A stretch of 6,916 bases of DNA from Synergistaceae bacterium UBA1037 (lineage in GTDB: Bacteria; Synergistota; Synergistia; Synergistales; Synergistaceae). The notes under the pieces are model-generated. The model saw nothing but the letters and a program-made list of their open reading frames with translations, was not told the origin of the DNA and made no database searches. The DNA lies in NCBI GenBank assembly GCA_002316795.1, contig DCEE01000022.1, forward strand, positions 1-6,916, read 5' to 3'. Shown here piece by piece: positions 1 through 6,020 of this stretch (positions within the stretch are counted from its first letter, which is position 1; every line of letters begins with the position of its first letter). A program made the position numbers and the translations under genes.

Positions 1-277
1 AGACGCCGTCAGTGATCAGTTTCTTTTCCTTTATATGTTTGATCAATCTGCCTGTTTTTAGAGCCCCTAAGCACAGCCAAACGCCTGAAGCAAGCAAAGC
101 AGTTCCCATAACAGACATTGGTATTCTCAGAGGATCAATACGGCCGCCATCTAAATATCCTATCTTTGAAATACGAATTCCAGCGGCTGCCAATAAAGTA
201 ATGAGAAAAACATAAAAAGGACCTACGCCAAAAATGGAAAGCTTAACGTTACCGTGAATATCTTTAGGATCAGCGAT
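1..277 (-). CDS. Isoprenylcysteine carboxylmethyltransferase-like membrane protein, 5' part only
   Basis: This reading frame is open from an in-frame TGA at 295-293 to the left edge, giving about 92 residues and no stop. It encodes two hydrophobic segments: one around GVGPFYVFLITLLAAAG near residue 16, and a second from about residue 47 (PMSVMGTALLASGVWLCLGA). A basic stretch with KKLITDGV follows at the edge. That layout, with a 'LVTTGVY'-like motif after the second helix, resembles bacterial ICMT/PEMT-type integral-membrane methyltransferases. The catalytic C-terminal half, which binds SAM, lies outside the window, so the assignment rests on the N-terminal pattern. No ATG, GTG or TTG sits where the start is expected. 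An AGAGGGG Shine-Dalgarno-like run (286-292) stands 8 bases before an ATC codon (277-275) followed by GCT GAT CCT, so I placed the start there. ATT at 283 or TTG at 193 are alternatives. It lies directly downstream of a terminator with no visible promoter of its own, so it may be weakly expressed or decaying. Confidence 0.6.
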   Translation of the reverse strand, partial: MADPKDIHGNVKLSIFGVGPFYVFLITLLAAAGIRISKIGYLDGGRIDPLRIPMSVMGTALLASGVWLCLGALKTGRLIKHIKEKKLITDGV

Positions 278-301
278 CTTAATAACCCCTCTTCAAACTT
301 T

Positions 302-337
302 AAAAGATGCCTCCCCCATCGTCAGGGAAGGCATCTT
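302..337 (-). terminator. Intrinsic terminator after the DUF6448 gene
   Basis: On the minus strand AAGATGCC pairs perfectly with GGCATCTT. The stem extends inward through T-A, a G-T wobble and three G-C pairs around an 8-base loop, and is followed by TTTTAAAGTTT. It starts 31 bases after the TGA of the gene ending at 369, so it most likely ends that transcript. The plus strand can also form the hairpin but has a poorer T-run. Confidence 0.8.
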
Positions 338-368
338 CTAATTATTCTGTCTGTTTCATGATTGCCCG

Positions 369-968
369 TCAGTGACCATGATGGTGTTCAAGGCCATGGG
401 CAGTATGATGTTCATGCTCTTCGCCCTCCGCCATTTTAAAGAAGGTTACATAAGCTTCAACATATGCTCTTGCGGCTTTTACATCATTAATGTCATAGTC
501 TTTCAGCGCAATCGCCCTGTTAAACTTTTCTTCTAATAAGTGATACTCTTCCATTGTTACAAGCCCTTTGATCGGAGACATATTGCCCAGTGCAATACTC
601 TCATCTGCGGCTGTGACCTTAGGGTCCAGAGCAGTTCCGGAAGGCTTCAATCCATCGTAGGATGCGCCTTCGCCTGCACGGTGTATCCTGACTAAATTTT
701 CCAGGAACCAGCGGTCAGCTGCTTCCCGGGCATCCTCTCCAAGTTTGCGAACTTTAAGGCTTAAATCAAAGATTTCTTTAAGTTCTCCTTCAAAATCCTC
801 AAAGATCCACTTGTAGGCGTAGTTGATGTTTCCTGTTTCTAGCGCAATCCGGCCATCCTTTACTGCAGGACCATCCATTGTGTCACAATGCGCGCTTGCT
901 ATCTTAGGCATTAAAGTCAAGAAAAGCCCAAATAAGATCGTAATACCTGTAATAAATATAACCAACAT
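369..968 (-). CDS. DUF6448-family exported protein with histidine-rich C-terminus
   Basis: The protein has 199 residues. Residues 1-20 are strongly hydrophobic and run into PKIASAHC, which fits a signal peptide cut near residue 26 or an uncleaved N-terminal anchor. The mature part begins HCDTMDGPAV (27-36) and contains RIHRAGEGASYDGLKP (94-109), the hallmark stretches I associate with DUF6448 proteins of anaerobic bacteria and archaea. The family has no established biochemical function that I know of. The tail (residues 185-199, HEHHTAHGLEHHHGH) has eight histidines in fifteen residues, which suggests metal binding outside the membrane; that is inference. The middle is charged and mostly helical in appearance. 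The start at 968 is supported by GGGAGG at 975-980, six bases upstream. A good promoter sits just ahead and a terminator just behind, so it is probably transcribed alone. Family membership is fairly sure and function is unknown. Confidence 0.85.
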   Translation of the reverse strand: MLVIFITGITILFGLFLTLMPKIASAHCDTMDGPAVKDGRIALETGNINYAYKWIFEDFEGELKEIFDLSLKVRKLGEDAREAADRWFLENLVRIHRAGEGASYDGLKPSGTALDPKVTAADESIALGNMSPIKGLVTMEEYHLLEEKFNRAIALKDYDINDVKAARAYVEAYVTFFKMAEGEEHEHHTAHGLEHHHGH

Positions 969-1000
969 ATTATACCTCCCTTTTAGTTATAATTTTAATA

Positions 1001-1027
1001 ATTATAGCATTAATTTAACAGAGTCAA
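1001..1027 (-). promoter_or_regulatory. Sigma70-type promoter of the DUF6448 gene
   Basis: On the minus strand TTGACT (1027-1022) precedes a perfect TATAAT (1006-1001) by 15 bases. If the -35 is read as TTTGAC, the spacer is 16. The -10 box is preceded by TGC, an extended -10 element. It lies 33 bases upstream of the start codon at 968, leaving a short leader that contains the GGGAGG ribosome-binding site. The flanking DNA is very AT-rich. Confidence 0.75.
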
Positions 1028-1040
1028 ACTAATAATTTTA

Positions 1041-1085
1041 AAAAAAGAAAGGAAATAGCGATACATCTATTTTTGCGGTGCTATT
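1041..1085 (-). terminator. Possible weak terminator after the orphan methyltransferase gene
   Basis: On the minus strand AATAGC (1085-1080) can pair with GCTATT (1059-1054), and TCCTTTCTTTTTT follows at once. The stem is only six pairs and the loop is about 20 bases, so the fold is weak. Its location, 55 bases after the stop at 1140 and just ahead of the next gene's promoter, is right for a terminator. Confidence 0.35.
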
Positions 1086-1139
1086 GAGATGCCCTTTTAA
1101 AAAAGTCCCGTATACCATCTGCTCCCGTTCCGGCTGATT

Positions 1140-1754
1140 TCATTCCACTCTATATTCACTATCGCCAATAATATTTGCTAAATCACCAAAGTGAAGACAA
1201 AACAATTCATGTTGTCCATTCAAATATAACTTTTCGCATTCATGTGGAGGTAAATGCTTGAATTCTCCGGGATCAATGAATGGCGGCTGTATCAATGTAA
1301 CATTTTCTGTTTTCAGAAAAATCAAATTTAACAATATGTCTGAAGGAGGACGGGTATTTGAATTTCTAAAGCGATACTCATGCTCCGGTCCTGATACAGC
1401 CCAGTCCGGATCAAGAAATGCAGCGTCTATCTCAGGTATTGCTTTGTCAACTTGCTTGGATAGTATGTCGTTGTTGATGAATGTTATTTTTTTCTCCACT
1501 CCGGCAATTTCTGCATTTCTTTTAGCATCTTTTATACGCAGACCGTCGATCTCCACTGTGTAGACATGATTTGCATATTTTGCCATTGCTATTGTGCTGA
1601 ATCCACCGCCCGTACATGTTTCTAAGACAACACGATCCTTCATCCTAATAGCCAAATGATCGGCAAAACGTATATCGATCCCCATTAAGAAGGTTATATC
1701 ATCAGCAAAATAATATTGCCCAAACTTATTAAAGATCATGTCTTTATCCATCAT
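1140..1754 (-). CDS. Class I SAM-dependent methyltransferase, TGS1-like, substrate unknown
   Basis: The 204-residue protein is a Rossmann-fold methyltransferase. The glycine-rich SAM loop is ETCTGGGFST (45-54), the acidic residue ending strand 2 lies in VEID (67-70), the adenine-binding region is INNDI (93-97), and the catalytic motif IV is DPDW (115-118). The order and the DPDW followed by a proline- and aspartate-bearing segment (NTRPPSD, 133-139) recall the RNA cap guanine-N2 methyltransferase (TGS1/Methyltransf_15) group. It also resembles uncharacterised bacterial and archaeal relatives ending in a 'YRV'-like tail. Bacteria have no TGS1 cap substrate, so the target is unknown; a nucleic acid or small molecule are both possible. 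It looks full length. The start at 1754 is supported by AAGGAG (1760-1765) five bases upstream. There is no operon partner. The gene sits just downstream of a broken dioxygenase gene start and may borrow its promoter. Its DNA is AT-richer than the kor genes. Confidence 0.8.
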   Translation of the reverse strand: MMDKDMIFNKFGQYYFADDITFLMGIDIRFADHLAIRMKDRVVLETCTGGGFSTIAMAKYANHVYTVEIDGLRIKDAKRNAEIAGVEKKITFINNDILSKQVDKAIPEIDAAFLDPDWAVSGPEHEYRFRNSNTRPPSDILLNLIFLKTENVTLIQPPFIDPGEFKHLPPHECEKLYLNGQHELFCLHFGDLANIIGDSEYRVE

Positions 1755-1776
1755 TTTTTCTCCTTATTCCCGATGA

Positions 1777-1857
1777 TCAGTATAAACTATAGATGTTGTC
1801 TTCAATTGCATTCATCGGTGATCCATGCCCTACGAATATAACCGGCATCTTTGTCAT
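1777..1857 (-). pseudogene. 5' remnant of a LigB/YgiD-type extradiol dioxygenase gene
   Basis: A 26-codon minus-strand frame begins ATG at 1857 and encodes MTKMPVIFVGHGSPMNAIEDN followed by five residues and TGA at 1779-1777. MPVxFxGHGSPMNAIEDN is the very conserved amino terminus of the 4,5-DOPA-extradiol-dioxygenase/LigB family (YgiD-like, normally around 260 residues). The histidine in GHGSP is one of the family's active-site metal ligands. Homology appears to stop after about residue 24, and nothing of the remaining gene is visible in the window. It keeps its start, a purine-rich GGGGAG site 11 bases upstream and a plausible promoter. The simplest reading is a deletion or replacement that left only the 5' end. 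A short leader peptide for the methyltransferase gene 22 bases downstream is a less likely alternative. Confidence 0.7.
1779..1805 (-). promoter_or_regulatory. Weak candidate promoter for the orphan methyltransferase
   Basis: TTGAAG (1805-1800) and TATACT (1784-1779) are 15 bases apart on the minus strand, just upstream of the ribosome-binding site of the gene starting at 1754. The spacer is short, and part of the match is coding sequence of the dioxygenase remnant, so it may be chance. Confidence 0.3.
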
Positions 1858-1881
1858 AGCGTTTCAAGCTCCCCTTTCTGA

Positions 1882-1909
1882 GCGATATCAGACCAATTTA
1901 TTTTGTCAA
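1882..1909 (-). promoter_or_regulatory. Candidate promoter upstream of the dioxygenase remnant
   Basis: A consensus TTGACA (1909-1904) is followed after 16 bases by TATCGC (1887-1882), which is preceded by TGA in the manner of an extended -10. The -35 is perfect and the -10 is poor. It would drive the remnant at 1857 and, by run-through, the methyltransferase at 1754. Confidence 0.45.
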
Positions 1910-1923
1910 TATTTAAATAGGAA

Positions 1924-1955
1924 ATAAAACCTCAGGTCGTTTATTCAAGTTTTAT
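1924..1955. repeat. Imperfect palindrome in the intergenic region
   Basis: ATAAAAC (1924-1930) and GTTTTAT (1949-1955) are perfect 7-base inverted repeats separated by 18 bases that include the small palindrome ACCTCAGGT. It lies between the end of the RlmD-family gene and the candidate promoter at 1882-1909. It could be a weak terminator or a protein-binding site. At this size in AT-rich DNA chance is also possible. Confidence 0.25.
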
Positions 1956-2031
1956 AACTGCCCAAATACACTTGAAATTTAATAGCTCATCGATTTACCC
2001 ATTCGTCAGGCCGCATCGCTTAACTGACAGA

Positions 2032-3393
2032 TCATTTTGTCATAGTTACTACCGCTTCAACGTGCCCCGTCTGAGGGAACATGTCAAAGGGCTGTATGTT
2101 TTTTATTGCGTAACCGCATGAGGTCAGTCTCTTTATGTCTCGCGCAAGTGTTGCGGGGCCGCAGGATACGTATACTATTTTTTGCGGCGATATCTTGACG
2201 ATCGAAGCTATGACTCTGGGATCGCATCCTGTCCTTGGAGGGTCAAGCACTACTGTATCAAATTTTTCACCCGAGAGAGTCTCTGCGACATCCTCAGCTG
2301 ATCCTGAATGACCTGTTATGTTGTCAAGGCCGTTCAGTTCGGCGTTGATCTTCAGGTATTTCGAAGCCTGAGGCCACTCCTCCACTGCCGTCACATGCTT
2401 CGCGCCTTCAGAGAGGAAGGCGGTCAGTGTCCCCGCGCCTGAATACAGTTCAAGGATATTTCCGGGAAACTCACCTGCTGCCATCTTTGATGCGTACTTA
2501 TAAAGCTCAAGAGCCTGTTCAGAATTGATCTGGAAGAAGGAAGATATCTCAAAGTTGAATCTGTACTTCCCAAGCCTTTCCTGCATGACAGGCTTGCCAT
2601 GGATAGTTGAGAACTCATCTCCCCAGATGAAGTTGCCCTTTGAAATGTTTTTGTTGAAGACCATGCCCATTAGATCATCGGAATGTGTTGCAGCAATATT
2701 TGCAAGCTTTCGTATTTCATTTCCGTCAGCGGATCTTCCCGCGACAATTCCGCAAAGGCTCTGATCCGTAAATTTCGCTGTCCGGAAAACAAGGTGTCTT
2801 ATAAGATCCATAAGATGGTGGCTTTTCTCATTCCACCCTATAAATCCTGAATCTTTCATGTCACTTATGAGTGAAACGACATTTGACTCAAGCTTTGGGA
2901 GAAGGACAGGACATACTGTAAACGGAACAATATCGTGGCTCCTGTTTTTGTAGAAGCCGGCAAGAAACTTATCCCTGCGGTCAGCCTGAACAGGTATAGA
3001 TGCTTTGTTTCTGTAACCCCACTGAGAAGGTGAGGGTATACATCCATCAACGCAGGGATCAGGGACTCCCCCGATCCTTTTGATCGCGTCATATACAGTC
3101 TTTCTCTTTAATTCAAGCTGTGACGGGTAATCTATATGCTGCAGCTGACAGCCTCCGCATTTCCCGTAGACCGGACAAAGCGGTTTTATTCTTATTGGTG
3201 AGTCATTATGCCTCTCAATGACTTTTGCGGTCGCGTAATTCTTCTTTGACCGGACTATACGACAAGTAACCTCCTCTTCAGGAAGCGCATCGGGAACAAA
3301 GACAACGAAACGCTCGTCTCCGAGCCTGATTATGCCCTCTCCTTCGTTGTTTATCTCTGAGATCCTGAGTTTTTTTATTTCTCCCTGAATCAT
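2032..3393 (-). CDS. rlmD: 23S rRNA (uracil-5-)-methyltransferase, RlmD/RumA family
   Basis: The 453-residue protein has the full RumA architecture. An N-terminal TRAM-like beta domain spans roughly 3-60. Four iron-sulfur cysteines lie in CPVYGKCGGC and FTVCPV (C73, C79, C82, C161). A central RNA-binding region follows, then the SAM methyltransferase domain. Visible catalytic landmarks are SSFFQIN (284-290), the SAM loop ELYSGAGTL (315-323), DPPRTGC (384-390), the nucleophilic cysteine in YVSCGP (C411) and the base glutamate in GHVEAV (E446). It should methylate carbon 5 of uridine in 23S rRNA using SAM. Whether the site is U1939, U747 or both (as in RlmCD of Gram-positives) cannot be told from sequence alone, and a tRNA-directed TrmA role is less likely because the 4Fe-4S site is present. 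The start at 3393 is supported by GGAGG (3400-3404) six bases upstream. It follows the kor terminator, so it probably has its own weak promoter or relies on read-through. Confidence 0.92.
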   Translation of the reverse strand: MIQGEIKKLRISEINNEGEGIIRLGDERFVVFVPDALPEEEVTCRIVRSKKNYATAKVIERHNDSPIRIKPLCPVYGKCGGCQLQHIDYPSQLELKRKTVYDAIKRIGGVPDPCVDGCIPSPSQWGYRNKASIPVQADRRDKFLAGFYKNRSHDIVPFTVCPVLLPKLESNVVSLISDMKDSGFIGWNEKSHHLMDLIRHLVFRTAKFTDQSLCGIVAGRSADGNEIRKLANIAATHSDDLMGMVFNKNISKGNFIWGDEFSTIHGKPVMQERLGKYRFNFEISSFFQINSEQALELYKYASKMAAGEFPGNILELYSGAGTLTAFLSEGAKHVTAVEEWPQASKYLKINAELNGLDNITGHSGSAEDVAETLSGEKFDTVVLDPPRTGCDPRVIASIVKISPQKIVYVSCGPATLARDIKRLTSCGYAIKNIQPFDMFPQTGHVEAVVTMTK

Positions 3394-3414
3394 ATTTTTC
3401 CTCCAAATAATACA

Positions 3415-3450
3415 TATATAAAAGGGGACGGGGAAATCTCCCCGCCCCCT
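3415..3450 (-). terminator. Strong intrinsic terminator of the kor operon
   Basis: In minus-strand RNA AGGGGGCGGGGA pairs with UCCCCGUCCCCU over 12 positions around a 4-base loop (3423-3450), followed by TTTATATAT. The single irregular position is a G-U pair in minus-strand RNA but an A-C mismatch on the plus strand, which matches use by the minus-strand operon. It begins 25 bases after the korC stop. Confidence 0.88.
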
Positions 3451-3455
3451 CTGAA

Positions 3456-3464
3456 ATTATAACA
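3456..3464 (-). promoter_or_regulatory. Extended -10 element possibly serving the rlmD gene
   Basis: TGTTATAAT reads on the minus strand at 3464-3456, a perfect -10 hexamer with an extended TG. No convincing -35 box lies 16-18 bases upstream, within the end of korC. Transcription from here would start in or just before the operon terminator hairpin, so a role as the rlmD promoter is uncertain. Confidence 0.3.
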
Positions 3465-3474
3465 GATACTTAAT

Positions 3475-4044
3475 TTACTTCCTTGCGGCCATTGCCTCTG
3501 CCATCATGTCATAGCCGTATTGGAAGGCTTTGGAGTTTAGTTCTTCCGTACCCTTGGGGACCCTGGCCAGAATGGCTGTCCTGATCGCCTCAGGTTTTGT
3601 AAGGTTCTTTACTTCAAGGACCTTGGCAGCTGTACCGAGTGCCACCATATTGACAACAAGCTCACGCCCGAGTTTTTCCCTTGCTGTCCTTACTATCGGG
3701 AGAAGGTAAACGTCGGCATCAAGCTTCGGGGGCTCGGTTACAAAGAAATCATCAAGGATGACCGTTGCTCCCTTTGCTGTGTCATGGCTGTACTGGTCGC
3801 ATGCTTTCTGAGTAAGGATGACCTGAAGGTTGGGATGCGCTGCCTTCGGGTAGTCTATCTCACTGCGGTCGTAGACGACTTCTGATTTGGAAGCTCCGCC
3901 GCGTGCTTCAGGACCGTATGCCTGGCTCTGTACTGAATTGAGGCCTTCTGTGTGAAGAGCAGCAGCCTCACCAAGGATCACTGCGGCGAGGATGACTCCC
4001 TGTCCGCCGGATCCAGCAACGCGTATTTCAAAACGTTCGCTCAT
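3475..4044 (-). CDS. korC: 2-oxoacid:ferredoxin oxidoreductase, gamma subunit
   Basis: The 189-residue protein is the gamma (POR_gamma) subunit of a thiamine-dependent 2-oxoacid:ferredoxin oxidoreductase. The family's nucleotide-like loop GSGGQGV is at 11-17, and the conserved YGPEARGGASKSEV block, which contributes to the CoA and subunit interface, is at 43-56. Length and motif order are normal. The subunit is cytoplasmic and works with the alpha and beta products encoded just upstream. The start at 4044 is preceded by an AGGGGG purine run that overlaps the korB stop codon; 13 bases separate the two genes, so translation is probably coupled. It is the last gene of the operon and is followed by a strong terminator. 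The substrate (2-oxoglutarate, branched-chain or another 2-oxoacid) is not fixed by this subunit, so the kor symbol is by convention. Confidence 0.93.
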   Translation of the reverse strand: MSERFEIRVAGSGGQGVILAAVILGEAAALHTEGLNSVQSQAYGPEARGGASKSEVVYDRSEIDYPKAAHPNLQVILTQKACDQYSHDTAKGATVILDDFFVTEPPKLDADVYLLPIVRTAREKLGRELVVNMVALGTAAKVLEVKNLTKPEAIRTAILARVPKGTEELNSKAFQYGYDMMAEAMAARK

Positions 4045-4057
4045 GATCCGTTACCCC

Positions 4058-4885
4058 CTATGCTTTCTGAGCGCGTGCGATGATCTCATCATAGCGCTCA
4101 GTGTATTCGCGGGCATCTTCGATATTGACGAATTCGCCGATGATTATCTTGCCCTTGAGTTCTTCTGCAGTCATTGTGTCGGCCTTGGCCTTCATGACTG
4201 AATTGTCCTTAAGATAGTTGATGTTATCCATCGGACGGCTGCGCTTGTTCTTACGTCCGAACTGTGTGTGGCAGAAGGAGATGAGCTCGACTACAGCAAA
4301 GCCCTTCTTCTGGTGCTGGATCGCCTTTTTGAGTATCTGCTCGCACATTGCGGGCTGAGCGACTGTCGCGCGTGCAACATATGTTGCTCCGGCACCTTCT
4401 GCGAGTTTGCAGATGTCGAATGTGGGGTCGATCGCACCGTAGGGAGCTGTTGCTGCGAATGCGCCTTCCGGTGTTGTGGGGGAAGCCTGTCCGCCTGTCA
4501 TGCCATAAATATTGTTGTTCATTACTACTGCCGTTATGCCTATGTTGCGGCGGCAGGCGTGGATGAAGTGGTTTCCGCCGATGGCAGTACCGTCGCCGTC
4601 ACCCATGACGTTAACGATCGTCAGTTCAGGTTTGGCAAGCTTCACTCCTGTCGCAAAGGCAAGTGAACGCCCGTGTGCTGTATGGAGCGTACATGCATCA
4701 ATATATCCGGGCATACGGCTTGAGCAACCGATACCTGAAGAGATGCATATCTTATCCTGGGGGATCTTAAGGTCTGCAAGGGCGCGGAGTATTGCGTGCA
4801 TGATGATCCCATGTCCGCATCCGGGGCACCATATGTGTGGCATAAATTTGGTACGTAGGAGTTTTTTTACATCTTCGCGGGGCAT
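4058..4885 (-). CDS. korB: 2-oxoacid:ferredoxin oxidoreductase, beta subunit (thiamine diphosphate)
   Basis: The 275-residue beta subunit binds thiamine diphosphate and a 4Fe-4S cluster. WCPGCGHG (19-26) and GDGDGTAIGGNHF (95-107) with NNNIYGMTGGQ (123-133) form the Mg-thiamine diphosphate site. Cysteines 20, 23, 54 (GIGCSS) and 205 (SFCHTQFG) are spaced as the cluster ligands I recall for archaeal 2-oxoacid:ferredoxin oxidoreductases. It carries out decarboxylation of the 2-oxoacid and passes electrons to the ferredoxin subunit. The frame is open further upstream to an ATG at 4972, but that would overlap korA and add a non-homologous 29-residue extension. The ATG at 4885, eight bases after GGAGGTG (4894-4900) and two bases after the korA stop, is the real start. 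The C-terminal region (about 207-275) is a normal family extension ending in a charged helix. The substrate is unresolved. Confidence 0.95.
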   Translation of the reverse strand: MPREDVKKLLRTKFMPHIWCPGCGHGIIMHAILRALADLKIPQDKICISSGIGCSSRMPGYIDACTLHTAHGRSLAFATGVKLAKPELTIVNVMGDGDGTAIGGNHFIHACRRNIGITAVVMNNNIYGMTGGQASPTTPEGAFAATAPYGAIDPTFDICKLAEGAGATYVARATVAQPAMCEQILKKAIQHQKKGFAVVELISFCHTQFGRKNKRSRPMDNINYLKDNSVMKAKADTMTAEELKGKIIIGEFVNIEDAREYTERYDEIIARAQKA

Positions 4886-4887
4886 AG

Positions 4888-6018
4888 TTACGCCACCTCC
4901 TTGATGAAGGACATGATCTGGTCTGGTTTGTAGAGTTCGCCGTTGATGAGGTTCTTGGCATGTACTTCGCATCTTCCTGCCACGGCTTTCTGTACTTCCC
5001 CTACCATCTGTCCTGCGTTGAGTTCGGGAACTATTATGTGCTTTACCCTTTTTGAGATCTCTGCGATCTCCTTGTCAGGGAAGGGCCAGAGTGTGATGGG
5101 GCGGAAATGTCCGACTTTGACTCCAAGGAGACGAAGTTCGCGGATCGCACGAAGTGCGGAACGTGAAACGCTGCCGTAGGAAACTACCATTACTTCTGCA
5201 TCTTCCATGCTCTCTTCTTTGTATTCAACGATATCATCGCGGAAACGGTCGACCTTGCGGATGATACGGTTTGCTTTTTTATCTATCTCGTCGGCATCGT
5301 TTGTCGGGAATCCCCAGTCATTGCTTGTGAGGCCTGTTACATGCCAGCGATATCCGTCACCGAATGCTGCCATGGGGGGGACATCATCGTCGTCTGCCTT
5401 GTACGGTATGTATTCTTCAGGGCAGACTGCGGGTTTTTTGCGGTCAACGATCTCATAAGTCCCGGGTTCAGGGATGACGATCTTTTCACGCATGTGTCCG
5501 ATGATCTCGTCAGCCATCACAAGGACAGGCTGACGGAAGCGCTCGGCCATGTTGAACGCTTTGGTCGTGATCTCGTAGCATTCCTGGATCGATGAGGGAG
5601 CATATGCTATCGTTCCATGATCGCCGTGTGTTCCCCACTTGGCCTGCATAACGTCAGCCTGAGAAACTTTTGTGGGAAGTCCTGTTGAGGGGCCGCCGCG
5701 CTGTACGTCAGCAAGGACCATCGGAATTTCCGCGATATATGCATAACCAAGAAGCTCCTGCTTAAGGGAGATCCCAGGGCCGGAACTTCCTGTCATTGCT
5801 TTCAAGCCGGCTATTGAAGCGCCTATCGTTGCTGCGATCCCGCCGATCTCATCTTCCATCTGAACAAATTTTCCGCCGAGTCTTGGAAGCTCTTCTGACA
5901 TAACTTCCATGATCTCAGTCGAGGGGGTTATCGGGTAACCTCCGAAGAATCTGCATCCGGCCGCAATAGCGCCCATGGCTATCGCTTTGTTGCCCTGCCA
6001 GAATTCAACCTGGGCCAT
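4888..6018 (-). CDS. korA: 2-oxoacid:ferredoxin oxidoreductase, alpha subunit
   Basis: The 376-residue alpha subunit has the pyrimidine-binding thiamine domain first and a transketolase C-terminal-like domain after about residue 270 (MEDAEVMVVSYGSVSRSALRAI). Key stretches are YPITPSTEIMEVM (28-40) for the 2-oxoacid pocket, the acidic QMEDEIGG (53-60), TGSSGPGISL (76-85) and RGGPSTGLPTK (107-117). There is no fused gamma domain, so gamma is separate (korC). Together with beta, gamma and the small ferredoxin it converts a 2-oxoacid and CoA to acyl-CoA, CO2 and reduced ferredoxin. The start at 6018 follows AAGGAG (6030-6035) and lies two bases after the korD stop, so the genes are probably translationally coupled. 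A branched-chain (VorB-like) or 2-oxoglutarate (KorA-like) specificity are both open; I slightly favour the Kor/Vor group over pyruvate enzymes because the alpha subunit is short. Confidence 0.94.
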   Translation of the reverse strand: MAQVEFWQGNKAIAMGAIAAGCRFFGGYPITPSTEIMEVMSEELPRLGGKFVQMEDEIGGIAATIGASIAGLKAMTGSSGPGISLKQELLGYAYIAEIPMVLADVQRGGPSTGLPTKVSQADVMQAKWGTHGDHGTIAYAPSSIQECYEITTKAFNMAERFRQPVLVMADEIIGHMREKIVIPEPGTYEIVDRKKPAVCPEEYIPYKADDDDVPPMAAFGDGYRWHVTGLTSNDWGFPTNDADEIDKKANRIIRKVDRFRDDIVEYKEESMEDAEVMVVSYGSVSRSALRAIRELRLLGVKVGHFRPITLWPFPDKEIAEISKRVKHIIVPELNAGQMVGEVQKAVAGRCEVHAKNLINGELYKPDQIMSFIKEVA

Positions 6019-6020
6019 CG

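Noticed and set aside
12..215. Plus-strand open frame of 67 codons at the left edge
   Set aside because: It is antisense to the minus-strand membrane-protein frame, which has recognisable helices and a family-like motif. The plus frame has no matching family features.
1258..1563. Plus-strand open frame of 101 codons
   Set aside because: It is antisense to the methyltransferase gene, which carries all the SAM motifs. The plus product shows no domain.
2005..2031. GTCAG...CTGAC inverted repeat just after the rlmD-family stop as a terminator
   Set aside because: The stem is only five pairs with a 14-base loop and no T-run follows.
4268..4904. Several long cysteine- or arginine-rich plus-strand frames opposite korB
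   Set aside because: They are shadows of the GC-rich thiamine-enzyme coding sequence on the other strand, have low-complexity composition and lack consistent ribosome-binding sites.
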